DNA of 9,331 bases from positions 1-9,331 of the forward strand of contig DAOUTY010000053.1 of NCBI GenBank assembly GCA_030668425.1, read 5' to 3'. Positions 1 through 6,609 of this stretch are shown one piece after another. The stretch comes from Chloroflexota bacterium. GTDB taxonomy: Bacteria; Chloroflexota; Dehalococcoidia; SZUA-161. The notes below the pieces were generated by a model. That model saw nothing but the letters and a program-made list of their open reading frames with translations, searched no databases and was not told the origin of the DNA. Both the position numbers and the translations under genes were made by a program. Every line of letters begins with the position of its first letter. Position 1 is the stretch's first letter.

Positions 1-312
1 CGTTTGTGCATTGGGCTTGGTCCACTGCAGGGCGTGGCGGTCCATATCGAAGTCCCTGAGCACGGGCATGATGTCAACCAGCATGTGGTAGACAGCATGT
101 ATGTTGGAGTAGTAGCCCGGGAAAAGAACCTCCTCGGTCGCCAGTCCGCCTCCGATCTCATAGCGGCGCTCCACCACAACTACCTTCAGCCCGGCCTTGG
201 CCAGATAGGCTCCCGCCATCAGGCCGTTAGGGCCGCCTCCTATGATAATGACGTCCCATTCGCTTTCATCGGGAAACTCATCGAATATCTTACCGATCAG
301 TGGATCAGCCAT
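1..312 (-). CDS. Phytoene-dehydrogenase-like FAD oxidoreductase, B-type, second copy (N-terminal 104 aa, cut by window edge)
   Basis: The reading frame opens at ATG 312-310 and stays open to base 1, so only the first 104 residues are seen. The start is set by AAGGAGG at 322-328, nine bases upstream. Residues 20-30 form the first strand of a Rossmann fold (WDVIIIGGGPNG), followed by an acidic strand end (VVVVERR) and the EIGGGLATEE segment, the usual dinucleotide-binding signature of CrtI/phytoene-dehydrogenase-like flavoproteins. It is a close paralogue of the complete gene at 2359-4023: by hand count about 66 of 89 residues match from ESEWD onward, including FPGYYSNIHA. The start lies 17 bp after the stop of the A-type gene at 330-2030, so the two are almost certainly co-transcribed and perhaps translationally coupled. 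FAD binding is well supported; substrate and reaction (probably a desaturation or other redox step on a hydrophobic molecule) are unknown. Confidence 0.9.
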   Translation of the reverse strand, partial: MADPLIGKIFDEFPDESEWDVIIIGGGPNGLMAGAYLAKAGLKVVVVERRYEIGGGLATEEVLFPGYYSNIHAVYHMLVDIMPVLRDFDMDRHALQWTKPNAQT

Positions 313-329
313 AGTATTTGTCCTCCTTC

Positions 330-2030
330 TCAGCGTGGTATCGCCGATAGCTTGCCTTGTTGCGGTATGTACCACGGGGACGGGTACCACCATTCGCCGG
401 GCTCAACGAGGCCATCCTCGATGAGGATGTGCATCAGGTTGTAGGGGATGGCCATAAGAGCCAGACCTCCAGGATGGCAGGATGTCTGGTTGCAGAGGTA
501 AAGCCCCTCGACAGGGGTGCGGTAGCGAGCTAGTTCCGGTATGGGGCGGTTTTCGCTCCACTGGTCGTCGCAGTGGCGGGTACCACACCATGTACCTCCA
601 ATAAGGCCGGTGTTGCGGAACTCAGATTCGTAGGGTGTGTTTGCCAGATGAGCGATGAGGTTGTCGTCATCGAGATTCTCTATTACCTGGCCGAATGCCT
701 CGCGCAGGTAGGCGTTGATCTCCTCCTTCATAGTGTCCAGAGCATCTGGACCATCTACCACATACTCCGGTGGGGGGACATAAGTGTAGAAAGGAGATTC
801 AAGGTAGTGACCTGGAACCGTACACTGCGGGTCCGTTTTGCGGAACCTGTCGCTTGGAGTCGAGAGCCACATCAGCCTTTCGGGTGGCATAGTGGGACGC
901 CCTTTCCTGCCGTCCACGTCCGCCACGTGCTCATAGTAGATCTCACGCGAATCGCAGGGGTAGGGCCCGAGTCCAACATCGGGAGTCAGTTCGTTCCTGA
1001 ACTTTGGACGGAGGCGAAGGCGCTCGCGGGTGAGAAGGTGGGATACCCAGATGCTGCCTCCCTTGAGGCTGATGTCATCTACTTTTCTTATGAAGCTGGA
1101 GCCCAGATGCTGGGGGCCGATAAGTTTGCTGAAAGTTTGCTTGACATCCACGTCGCTGACCACCGCCTTAGTTGCCCAGATCTTCTTTTCGTCTGTGGTA
1201 GCGGTCTCCCTCAAACGAACTCCAATCGCCCGCCCATCTTGGATGATGATCTCATCTACGGGACAGCAGGTGCGCACAACTGCCCCATGGGCTATAGCGC
1301 ACCGTATCATGGAGTGGAAATAGCCGTGCATGCCGCCGCGAGGAACGCTGATTCCTCCATATATGGTGAGTGTTATATCGCAGCCCAGAGCCGGAATAGC
1401 CACACCCTCCCAGTGGCCGGCGGCTCCCGAGTACCAGGCTATCATCGCGTGCATTACCTTGAGGGGCTCGCTCTCTATGTACTCGTCCATGAGGTCGAAC
1501 ATTGTCATGTCGAGTAATTCCTCGGTCCAGACATCCGGCTGGTGCTGTTTGTATACCTGCATATAGGGGACATTTTCGGCTGTTACCTCCACCTCGGGTG
1601 GATGAGGTGGGCACCAGAAGATGGAGCGCAGGAGCTCCTTGATAAATGGGGGCTGTCCGAGCATACCGCTTAATTTGGCCCAGCTCATTGCGTCCTTGTC
1701 GGTGATTGGTGACAGCCCGTCGGTGACGGCTATGCCTCTAGATTGCTGATCCGCGAGGTTATCCGATTGAGGGCTCCAGTCCATGCGAAAGCCGTACTTG
1801 TGCAGCTCCAACTGATCGAATCCCGGGGCTGGCCCGGCATACATGTACATGGCGTGGGGGGTGATACGGACGCCGGGGATGGGCTCCGTGTTTTCACACG
1901 CCCCTCCGGCCTCCGGCCTCTCCTCGAGCACGCAAACGCTGGCTCCACACTTGCCCAAGTATGCCGCCAGCGCTACGCCATTAGGTCCTCCACCGACGAT
2001 TACGAAATCATATCTTTCTTCCTTGATCAT
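330..2030 (-). CDS. Phytoene-dehydrogenase-like FAD oxidoreductase, A-type, second copy (566 aa)
   Basis: A full-length member of the NAD(P)/FAD-dependent oxidoreductase superfamily that contains CrtI-type desaturases. Residues 8-18 carry the FAD-binding loop (VIVGGGPNG), residues 35-43 the LEERPEAGG segment, residues 231-250 an RGG...HGYFHSM...HGA stretch like the GGM...L...GA region of CrtI, and residues 509-522 GLYLCNQTSCHPGG, the C-terminal FAD-contacting motif. At 566 aa it is longer than typical CrtI (about 490-510). The excess includes a central block around MQVYKQHQPD (157-166) and a tryptophan-rich tail after EPGEWW. The start has AAGGAGG at 2036-2042, five bases away. Its nearest relative in the window is the gene at 4044-5786 (about 59 of the first 85 residues identical by hand count). 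It is followed after 17 bp by a B-type partner. The FAD flavoprotein call is firm; substrate and any carotenoid role are not supported. No signal peptide is seen. Confidence 0.9.
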   Translation of the reverse strand: MIKEERYDFVIVGGGPNGVALAAYLGKCGASVCVLEERPEAGGACENTEPIPGVRITPHAMYMYAGPAPGFDQLELHKYGFRMDWSPQSDNLADQQSRGIAVTDGLSPITDKDAMSWAKLSGMLGQPPFIKELLRSIFWCPPHPPEVEVTAENVPYMQVYKQHQPDVWTEELLDMTMFDLMDEYIESEPLKVMHAMIAWYSGAAGHWEGVAIPALGCDITLTIYGGISVPRGGMHGYFHSMIRCAIAHGAVVRTCCPVDEIIIQDGRAIGVRLRETATTDEKKIWATKAVVSDVDVKQTFSKLIGPQHLGSSFIRKVDDISLKGGSIWVSHLLTRERLRLRPKFRNELTPDVGLGPYPCDSREIYYEHVADVDGRKGRPTMPPERLMWLSTPSDRFRKTDPQCTVPGHYLESPFYTYVPPPEYVVDGPDALDTMKEEINAYLREAFGQVIENLDDDNLIAHLANTPYESEFRNTGLIGGTWCGTRHCDDQWSENRPIPELARYRTPVEGLYLCNQTSCHPGGLALMAIPYNLMHILIEDGLVEPGEWWYPSPWYIPQQGKLSAIPR

Positions 2031-2358
2031 GCATGCCTCCTTCGTGCGAGTTTGAAGCGCATTCCGCCAAAGCGACTGGGATAGACCAAGCCATTATACA
2101 GGAGAATAAGGCTTGGGGGCACCTGTGGCTATAGTGCTGGTCCTTGTTTTGTTCTTAACTCGTTTCCGACTACACGGTGGGGGCAGCACCATGAGGGTAG
2201 GGGTAGCACTGTAAGCAGAACAGGGTTTAGCTTACATAATACGCGAGTGTAGCAGGAACCCACCTTTTTATGCGACCGCTGGGAGATGATCAGGATTTGG
2301 ATAAGCTACGACTGAACTCGCAGCTCCACGATCCCTTGCTTGCCGTATTGGGCAATTA
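2031..2358. other. Intergenic leader between the two oxidoreductase modules (328 bp)
   Basis: This gap separates the end of the first A-B module (stop at 2359) from the start of the second (2030). I see no gene in it. Reading on the minus strand it holds, in order: a weak 5-bp stem TTGCC/GGCAA (2340-2344 with 2351-2355) just after the upstream stop and without a T-run, so not a convincing terminator; two 10-base near-identical direct repeats ending AGCAC at 2180-2189 and 2200-2209; a perfect TATAAT at 2093-2098; and the ribosome binding site at 2036-2042. Inside modules the gaps are only 17-20 bp, so its length argues that the second module has its own promoter. Confidence 0.6.
2093..2098 (-). 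promoter_or_regulatory. Candidate -10 element of a promoter for the second A-B module
   Basis: On the minus strand the hexamer is TATAAT, identical to the sigma-70 consensus -10. It lies about 62 bases upstream of the ATG at 2030 with nothing coding between. The region 16-18 bp upstream reads GTGCCC/TGCCCC, which does not resemble TTGACA, so if this is a promoter it has a poor -35 and might need an activator. A chance hexamer cannot be excluded. Confidence 0.35.
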
Positions 2359-4023
2359 CTATTCCAGATAGGTCTTGGTGTACTGCTCCATCTCTTTCGT
2401 AGGCTTCCACCATTTGGTGACTCCGAGGTCCTCGGATACCCTGTTGGCGGCGAGGTAGCCCGACCCTCCGAGCACCAGGCCTCCCGGATAGGTAGAGGCC
2501 CCGCACAAGTAGAGACCCTTGATTGGAGTGTCGTGATTGGAGCAATCCTGGTTAGGGCGGAAACAACCCAACTGCACAGGCCTGTAGTCACCGTGCTTGA
2601 TTGAGCCGCGGCGCATATTCGGGAAGCGTATCTCAATGTCCACCGGAGTTTCCTGGCTGGTCATAGCAATGTTTTCCCGTTTCATGTTGGGGGCCACCTT
2701 CTGCCATTTGGACAGGATGGCCTCCTTGAGCTCAGGGCCGCGTTTATCCCAGCCACCCTCGATGTCATACGGGGCGTGCATCTGGAAGAAGGAAACATGC
2801 CTGCCTGGTTTCCGAACGAGGTGGGAATCGAAGAAGCTCTCGCAGGTGCAATGTCCGCCCAAGCTGTTGTCGTCGACCTTGCCCGCCACTACGTTATCCC
2901 AGTGAGCGAGGAGCTGGTCGGTGCTCTCAAAGCCGATGATGGTCATGAACGACTCATCGACCCAGGAGTCGCCGCAGGCGTAGTGGGGCGCCTCCTCCGA
3001 TAAAACATGCAGGGTGTTGTAGCTCCATTTATCATACTTCCAGCCTTCGACAGAATCTTTGAGGTCTGCCGGCATATGCTCCGCACCCAGGAGGTCGAGG
3101 AAGGTGGTGTGGGGGTCGAGACTGGATATAACGACTTCGCTGTTGAGGGTCCGGCCCTCCATAAGTTCAATGCCGGAGACATGGCCGTTGTTCATGTTGA
3201 TCTTGGTGACATCGGAAGACTCCAGGATGGTGCCGCCAGCCCGGACGATCTCGCGTGCCAGGGCACCTGCCAGCTTGTGTGAACCGCCGTGGAGGTAGCA
3301 CTTGTTCATTCCGCGGTCGAGAAGGAGCGGGACGTAGAAACCTATCCCTGTTTCCCTGGGATCCAGCCCCCACATGCAGCTGACGTACAGCAGAAGAGCC
3401 CTTATCCGGTCATTCTCGAAATTTTTATTGATGACCTCCAGCGGACTTTGCTCTACAAGCTCGAGCATCTCGTTGCCGATGTCGGTGCGCTGCATAGCGA
3501 CACTGATGTCTATGGGAGACATAGCAGGTATATAGGTAGCTGGAGCCAGTATCTCGCTCACTATGCGGCGCCAGGTTCTCATAAGCTTGCCAAAGGCCAC
3601 GGCGTCTTTATGTGAGAACTTGTGGAAGGAGTCGGCGGTGTCTTCGATCATGCGTGTCAGCAACAGCGAGCCGCCGTCCTCGAAGACCATGGCGGTCTGG
3701 AGGTTGGGCTTGATCCATACGAGACCATGACGATCGAGTTCGAAGTCCTTGACCACGGGCATGTAGTCAACCATCAGGTGGTAGATGGCATGTATATTTG
3801 AGTAGTAGCCCGGGAAGAGGATCTCCTCGGTGGCGAGCCCACCACCGACCTCATAGCGACGCTCGACCAGAGCAACCTTTAAGCCCGCACGGGCGAGATA
3901 GGCTGCTGTCATCAGCCCATTGGGTCCGGCCCCGATGATAACAGCATCCCAGTCGCTTTCAGCGGGGAACTCAGAGAAGAAACACTGGGGGTGTGGCTGG
4001 CCGGTCAGTTCTCTTTTCTGCAT
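2359..4023 (-). CDS. Phytoene-dehydrogenase-like FAD oxidoreductase, B-type, first copy (554 aa)
   Basis: A full-length FAD-dependent oxidoreductase of the CrtI-like superfamily. Residues 25-36 hold the nucleotide-binding loop (WDAVIIGAGPNG), residues 51-62 the acidic strand end and glycine turn (ALVERRYEVGGG), and residues 503-515 GLYLCGASTYPGG, the C-terminal FAD motif, followed by a glycine-rich helix start. A central GG-SHKLAGAL...GG segment matches the usual CrtI pattern. The frame is open upstream to 4302, but that extension is out-of-frame coding sequence of the preceding gene; the start at 4023 is chosen because AAGGAGG (4030-4036) sits six bases ahead. It begins 20 bp after the stop of the A-type gene at 4044-5786, indicating one operon. 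It is paralogous to the truncated gene at 1-312 (about 74% over 89 residues by hand count). The substrate is unknown. Confidence 0.9.
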   Translation of the reverse strand: MQKRELTGQPHPQCFFSEFPAESDWDAVIIGAGPNGLMTAAYLARAGLKVALVERRYEVGGGLATEEILFPGYYSNIHAIYHLMVDYMPVVKDFELDRHGLVWIKPNLQTAMVFEDGGSLLLTRMIEDTADSFHKFSHKDAVAFGKLMRTWRRIVSEILAPATYIPAMSPIDISVAMQRTDIGNEMLELVEQSPLEVINKNFENDRIRALLLYVSCMWGLDPRETGIGFYVPLLLDRGMNKCYLHGGSHKLAGALAREIVRAGGTILESSDVTKINMNNGHVSGIELMEGRTLNSEVVISSLDPHTTFLDLLGAEHMPADLKDSVEGWKYDKWSYNTLHVLSEEAPHYACGDSWVDESFMTIIGFESTDQLLAHWDNVVAGKVDDNSLGGHCTCESFFDSHLVRKPGRHVSFFQMHAPYDIEGGWDKRGPELKEAILSKWQKVAPNMKRENIAMTSQETPVDIEIRFPNMRRGSIKHGDYRPVQLGCFRPNQDCSNHDTPIKGLYLCGASTYPGGLVLGGSGYLAANRVSEDLGVTKWWKPTKEMEQYTKTYLE

Positions 4024-4029
4024 ATCTTT

Positions 4030-4036
4030 CCTCCTT
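4030..4036 (-). promoter_or_regulatory. Ribosome binding site that decides the start of the first B-type gene
   Basis: The minus strand reads AAGGAGG six bases before ATG 4023. It lies in the 20-bp gap after the A-type stop codon (4044-4046). This argues against any start further upstream, although the frame remains open to 4302. Confidence 0.75.
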
Positions 4037-4043
4037 GCTGGTC

Positions 4044-5786
4044 TCACTGAGTAGCCGCTGATGCCGGGCGGCGCGGTATCGCCGATATCTTGCCCTCTTC
4101 TGGAATGTACCACGGTGAAGCGTACCACCAGTCGCCGGGCTCGGCGATGCCATCCTCGATGAGGATATGCATCAGGTTGTAGCCGACAGCCATCAGGCAC
4201 AGTCCTCCGGGGTGCGCTGATGACTGGTGAGAGAGATAAAGGCCTTCGATGTCCGGCACCCGGTAACGTGCTAGTTCGGGCAAGGGACGCTCGTTCCACC
4301 ACTGGTCCCTGTCACAGCGGATTCCGTACCATGAGCCGCCCATCATTCCGGTGTTGCGGAACTCCTGGTCCCACGGACCGTCTGAGAAAATTTGGACGAG
4401 GTTGTCCGAATCGATGTTATCTACTACCTGGCTGAGCGCGACTCGCATGTATTCATCCCACTTGGCCTTGTCCTCCATGGCCTCGATGCCATCCACATTG
4501 TACTGCGGTGTCGGAACCAGCATGAACAAGGGGCCATTGATATGGAGGCCGGGTCGCGTACATTGGGGATGACACTCAGCGTAGTTCTCGCTGGCAACCA
4601 TGCCGTACATCGCCCTCTCCGGAGGGATGGTGAGGCTGCGCTGGTGCCCGAGCACCTCCGTCACGTGTTCGAAGTACAGTTGTCGCGAGTCCATAGGGTA
4701 AAACGGACCTGTGAAAGACCCGTAGTCTTCATATTTGTAGTCGTCCTTCTGGTACTTGGGGCGGACGTGAAGCCGTTCACGGGTAAGGAAATGGGCCATG
4801 TAGAGGCTTCCACCCTTGAGGCTGAGGTCCTTTATCCTCTGCAGGAAACCGTTGTCCAGATGTCGCGGCCCGATCATTTCGAGGAAGGTGGGCTTGATGT
4901 GAACGGCGCTGATTACCGCCTTATCCGCCCAGATCTTCTTCGGGCCCTGGGTGGCATCGTCCCTCAGCCGCACCCCGACTGCACGCCCATGCTCGATAAT
5001 GATCTCCTCCACCGGGCAACAGGTCCGCACTACGGTACCGTGCGCTATGGCGCAACGCAACAGGGCGTGATAGTAGCCGTGGATGTTCCCGCGCGGGGCC
5101 ACCGGCATGGCGACGGCGGGTGGCAGGACGGTTGCCACGCTGCACAAGGCTGGAATGGCTCCCCCCTCCATGTGGCCGTGCGCTCCTGACACCAGGGCTA
5201 TGTACGCCTGGTTTACCTTGAAGGGCTCGGTCTCCAGGTACTCGTCCATGAGGTCGAACATCGTCATCTCGAGTAGTTCCCTGGTCCACATGTCCGGCTG
5301 GTGCTGCTTGTACACCTGCATAAATGGAATGGTGTGCTCGTTCAGCTCAACTTGAGGGGGATGCGGCGGGCACCAGAAGGTGGCCCGCATCAGGTCCTTG
5401 AAGAACATGGGCTCGGTTAGCATGCCGCAGATCTTGCCCCATCCCATCTTATCGACATCGGTCACCTTCGACAGACCGTCGGTGGTAAGCATGTATCTGT
5501 TCAGGTCCAGAGGTACATACGCACCGGCTTTCCAGTCCATGCGGAAGCCATACCTCCACATCTCCAGCTGATCCCAGCCAGGGGCCGAGCCCCCGTAGTT
5601 GGCGATGGCATGTGGCTGGATGCGCACCCCCGCGATGGGCTCTGTGGTTTCCTGCGATCCACCGCACTCCGGCCTTTCCTCCAGCAGGCAGACGCTCAGT
5701 CCACACTTGGCCAGATACGCGGCCGTGGTCGTGCCGTTATGACCCGCACCTATGATTACAATATCGTACCTTTCTTCCTTGCTCAT
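4044..5786 (-). CDS. Phytoene-dehydrogenase-like FAD oxidoreductase, A-type, first copy (580 aa)
   Basis: The first gene of the four-gene flavoprotein cluster. Residues 8-18 form the FAD-binding loop, here VIIGAGHNG with His where the paralogues have Pro. LEERPECGG follows at 35-43, and the C-terminal motif GLYLSHQSSAHPGG is at 515-528. Two regions outside the FAD core are nearly unchanged from the A-type gene at 330-2030: the block around MQVYKQHQPD (156-165) continuing through ELLEMTMFDLMDEY, and the tail from LMHILIEDG through WWYASPWYIP to SAIPR. A further nine residues (RPASAATQ end) are unique to this copy. The start is set at 5786 because AGGAGG (5792-5797) lies five bases upstream; an upstream in-frame ATG at 5816 has that site inside it and is unlikely. 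A B-type partner follows after 20 bp. The FAD enzyme call is firm; substrate and electron acceptor are unknown. Confidence 0.9.
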   Translation of the reverse strand: MSKEERYDIVIIGAGHNGTTTAAYLAKCGLSVCLLEERPECGGSQETTEPIAGVRIQPHAIANYGGSAPGWDQLEMWRYGFRMDWKAGAYVPLDLNRYMLTTDGLSKVTDVDKMGWGKICGMLTEPMFFKDLMRATFWCPPHPPQVELNEHTIPFMQVYKQHQPDMWTRELLEMTMFDLMDEYLETEPFKVNQAYIALVSGAHGHMEGGAIPALCSVATVLPPAVAMPVAPRGNIHGYYHALLRCAIAHGTVVRTCCPVEEIIIEHGRAVGVRLRDDATQGPKKIWADKAVISAVHIKPTFLEMIGPRHLDNGFLQRIKDLSLKGGSLYMAHFLTRERLHVRPKYQKDDYKYEDYGSFTGPFYPMDSRQLYFEHVTEVLGHQRSLTIPPERAMYGMVASENYAECHPQCTRPGLHINGPLFMLVPTPQYNVDGIEAMEDKAKWDEYMRVALSQVVDNIDSDNLVQIFSDGPWDQEFRNTGMMGGSWYGIRCDRDQWWNERPLPELARYRVPDIEGLYLSHQSSAHPGGLCLMAVGYNLMHILIEDGIAEPGDWWYASPWYIPEEGKISAIPRRPASAATQ

Positions 5787-5791
5787 ATACC

Positions 5792-5797
5792 CCTCCT
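5792..5797 (-). promoter_or_regulatory. Ribosome binding site that decides the start of the first A-type gene
   Basis: AGGAGG on the minus strand, five bases before ATG 5786. It excludes the longer in-frame start at 5816, and the protein starting at 5786 begins M-x-KEERYD exactly as its paralogue does. Confidence 0.75.
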
Positions 5798-6124
5798 GTA
5801 GGATGGCGAATTTCAACCAGCTTACACTTATAAGTTACAGCTTTGGCAGATTCACGATGCGGGAATAATAGATAATCGCAGTCAACTATTGTTTAAGTGC
5901 TGAGTAAGATAAGTCATGCAATCGGTTTTAGGTATGGTGTAATCACTGTTTGTTTTACTATTATTTCCTGATGACCATTGGGAGCAATAACATGTGGGGG
6001 GGCATAGTATAGAAGGCTGTGTGAGCACCTGACTTATTAGGGCGATGTCAAAAGGGGGTCAAGAATGTCCTCTCTACGGGAGAGAGGTGCTGGGGCATTC
6101 CAACCATGTGGCATATTGATAAGT

Positions 6125-6154
6125 GCAGGGGCACGGCATACGCCGTGCCCCTGC
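6125..6154. repeat. GC-rich perfect palindrome, REP/MITE-like or transcription-blocking hairpin
   Basis: Arms GCAGGGGCACGGC (6125-6137) and GCCGTGCCCCTGC (6142-6154) pair perfectly over 13 bp around a 4-base loop. It begins 28 bases after the stop of the HTH gene (6183). No T-run follows on either strand, so it is not a classical intrinsic terminator, though so stable a hairpin could still stop or stabilise the 3' end of the upstream transcript. Elements of this form (short arms rich in GGGGC and GCCCC between genes) are often dispersed REP/MITE-type repeats; whether it recurs in this genome cannot be seen here. Confidence 0.65.
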
Positions 6155-6182
6155 TTAAGTAGTCTTCCTGATGGCGCTGTTG

Positions 6183-6518
6183 CTAGTGGCGGATCAATCT
6201 ACCTGCTTTCGCTTGGCGGTATCTGGGTTGTTCCAGGATTAAGGCGGCAACGTCCTCTGCCTTGAACCTCCGGTGGCCACCAGGGCCGATGCGGTATTCC
6301 TTTATCAAGCCCTTCGCAGACCACCGTCTCAGCGTGTTACTGTGTACACTGAGCAGGCGGGATGCCTCTCTCATCGTGAGCATGGGGCGTGGCGCTTCGT
6401 CTCTCTCCTTACCCATTTTTCTTTTTGATGCCGTATTCATACTTCCACCACCTGCGTCTCGATATTGCAGGAACCTGACTGGAGATTCGCTGAATGCAGT
6501 GCTTCGCAAATTTACCAT
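6183..6518 (-). CDS. Small MerR/excisionase-type helix-turn-helix DNA-binding protein (111 aa)
   Basis: Residues 47-94 form a winged helix-turn-helix of the MerR/excisionase (HTH_17, BldC-like) kind. LTMREASRLLSVHSNTLRRW is the helix-turn-helix, and GPGGHRRFKAEDV is the wing and following helix. Nothing is fused behind it that would look like a ligand-binding or recombinase domain, so it is a stand-alone regulator or nucleoid-type binder. No integrase is nearby, which makes a phage excisionase role less likely. The start at 6518 is taken because AAGGTG lies eight bases upstream; an internal ATG at 6440 (85 aa, AGGTGG seven bases upstream) is a real alternative and would remove a poorly ordered N-terminus. 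It lies 91 bp downstream of the diguanylate cyclase gene on the same strand and upstream of the flavoprotein cluster. Its target is unknown. Confidence 0.8.
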   Translation of the reverse strand: MVNLRSTAFSESPVRFLQYRDAGGGSMNTASKRKMGKERDEAPRPMLTMREASRLLSVHSNTLRRWSAKGLIKEYRIGPGGHRRFKAEDVAALILEQPRYRQAKAGRLIRH

Positions 6519-6549
6519 ATTCCTGTCACCTTTATCTTAGGATATGGAA

Positions 6550-6587
6550 ACGTTCCTTGTCTGTGACTTTCGTCTCATTAGGAACGT
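6550..6587. promoter_or_regulatory. Inverted repeat ahead of the HTH gene, possible operator
   Basis: ACGTTCC (6550-6556) and GGAACGT (6581-6587) are perfect 7-bp inverted copies, with centres 31 bp apart (about three helical turns). They lie 32-69 bases upstream of the ATG at 6518, in the short gap after the cyclase gene. The position suits autoregulation by the HTH protein, but this is inference from position alone. Confidence 0.3.
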
Positions 6588-6609
6588 GATGTGGAGGATT
6601 TATGGATGA

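Larger units (their letters stand above)
5787..6182. other. Intergenic region upstream of the flavoprotein cluster (396 bp)
   Basis: No gene is visible. From the HTH gene towards the flavoproteins it contains the 13-bp-stem palindrome (6125-6154), a smaller inverted repeat CCTCTCT/AGAGAGG (6069-6075 with 6081-6087, 5-base loop), a run of seven G at 5996-6002, and then an AT-rich stretch (about 5820-5960). That stretch is the likely promoter area for the gene at 5786. It includes the perfect 10-bp palindrome ACTTATAAGT (5826-5835) and a TTGACT (5880-5885, minus strand), but I could not pair these into a convincing -35/-10 promoter. Confidence 0.55.

Noticed and set aside
403..591. Minus-strand 62-codon frame inside A2, with similar wording in the A1 +1 frame (HPHRGW)
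   Set aside because: The resemblance follows from translating paralogous DNA in the same wrong frame; it is not evidence of an overlapping gene.
573..1517. Long plus-strand open frame (314 codons) opposite the A2 oxidoreductase
   Set aside because: It is antisense to a gene with clear family motifs and a good ribosome binding site. A similar antisense frame (4392-5189) occurs opposite A1 because the two genes are paralogues with the same codon bias; neither has protein-family character.
4024..4302. N-terminal extension of the B1 frame to 4302
   Set aside because: The extension is the out-of-frame reading of the A1 gene's 3' end (arginine- and proline-rich, no fold). The AAGGAGG at 4030-4036 and the B2 paralogue's short N-terminus both support the start at 4023.
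5880..5885. TTGACT (minus strand) as the -35 of a promoter for the flavoprotein cluster
   Set aside because: No acceptable -10 occurs 15-19 bases downstream; the nearest TATTAT is only 10 bases away.
6069..6087. Inverted repeat CCTCTCT/AGAGAGG as a terminator
   Set aside because: The stem is only 7 bp, no T-run follows on either strand, and the stronger palindrome at 6125-6154 is closer to the gene end.
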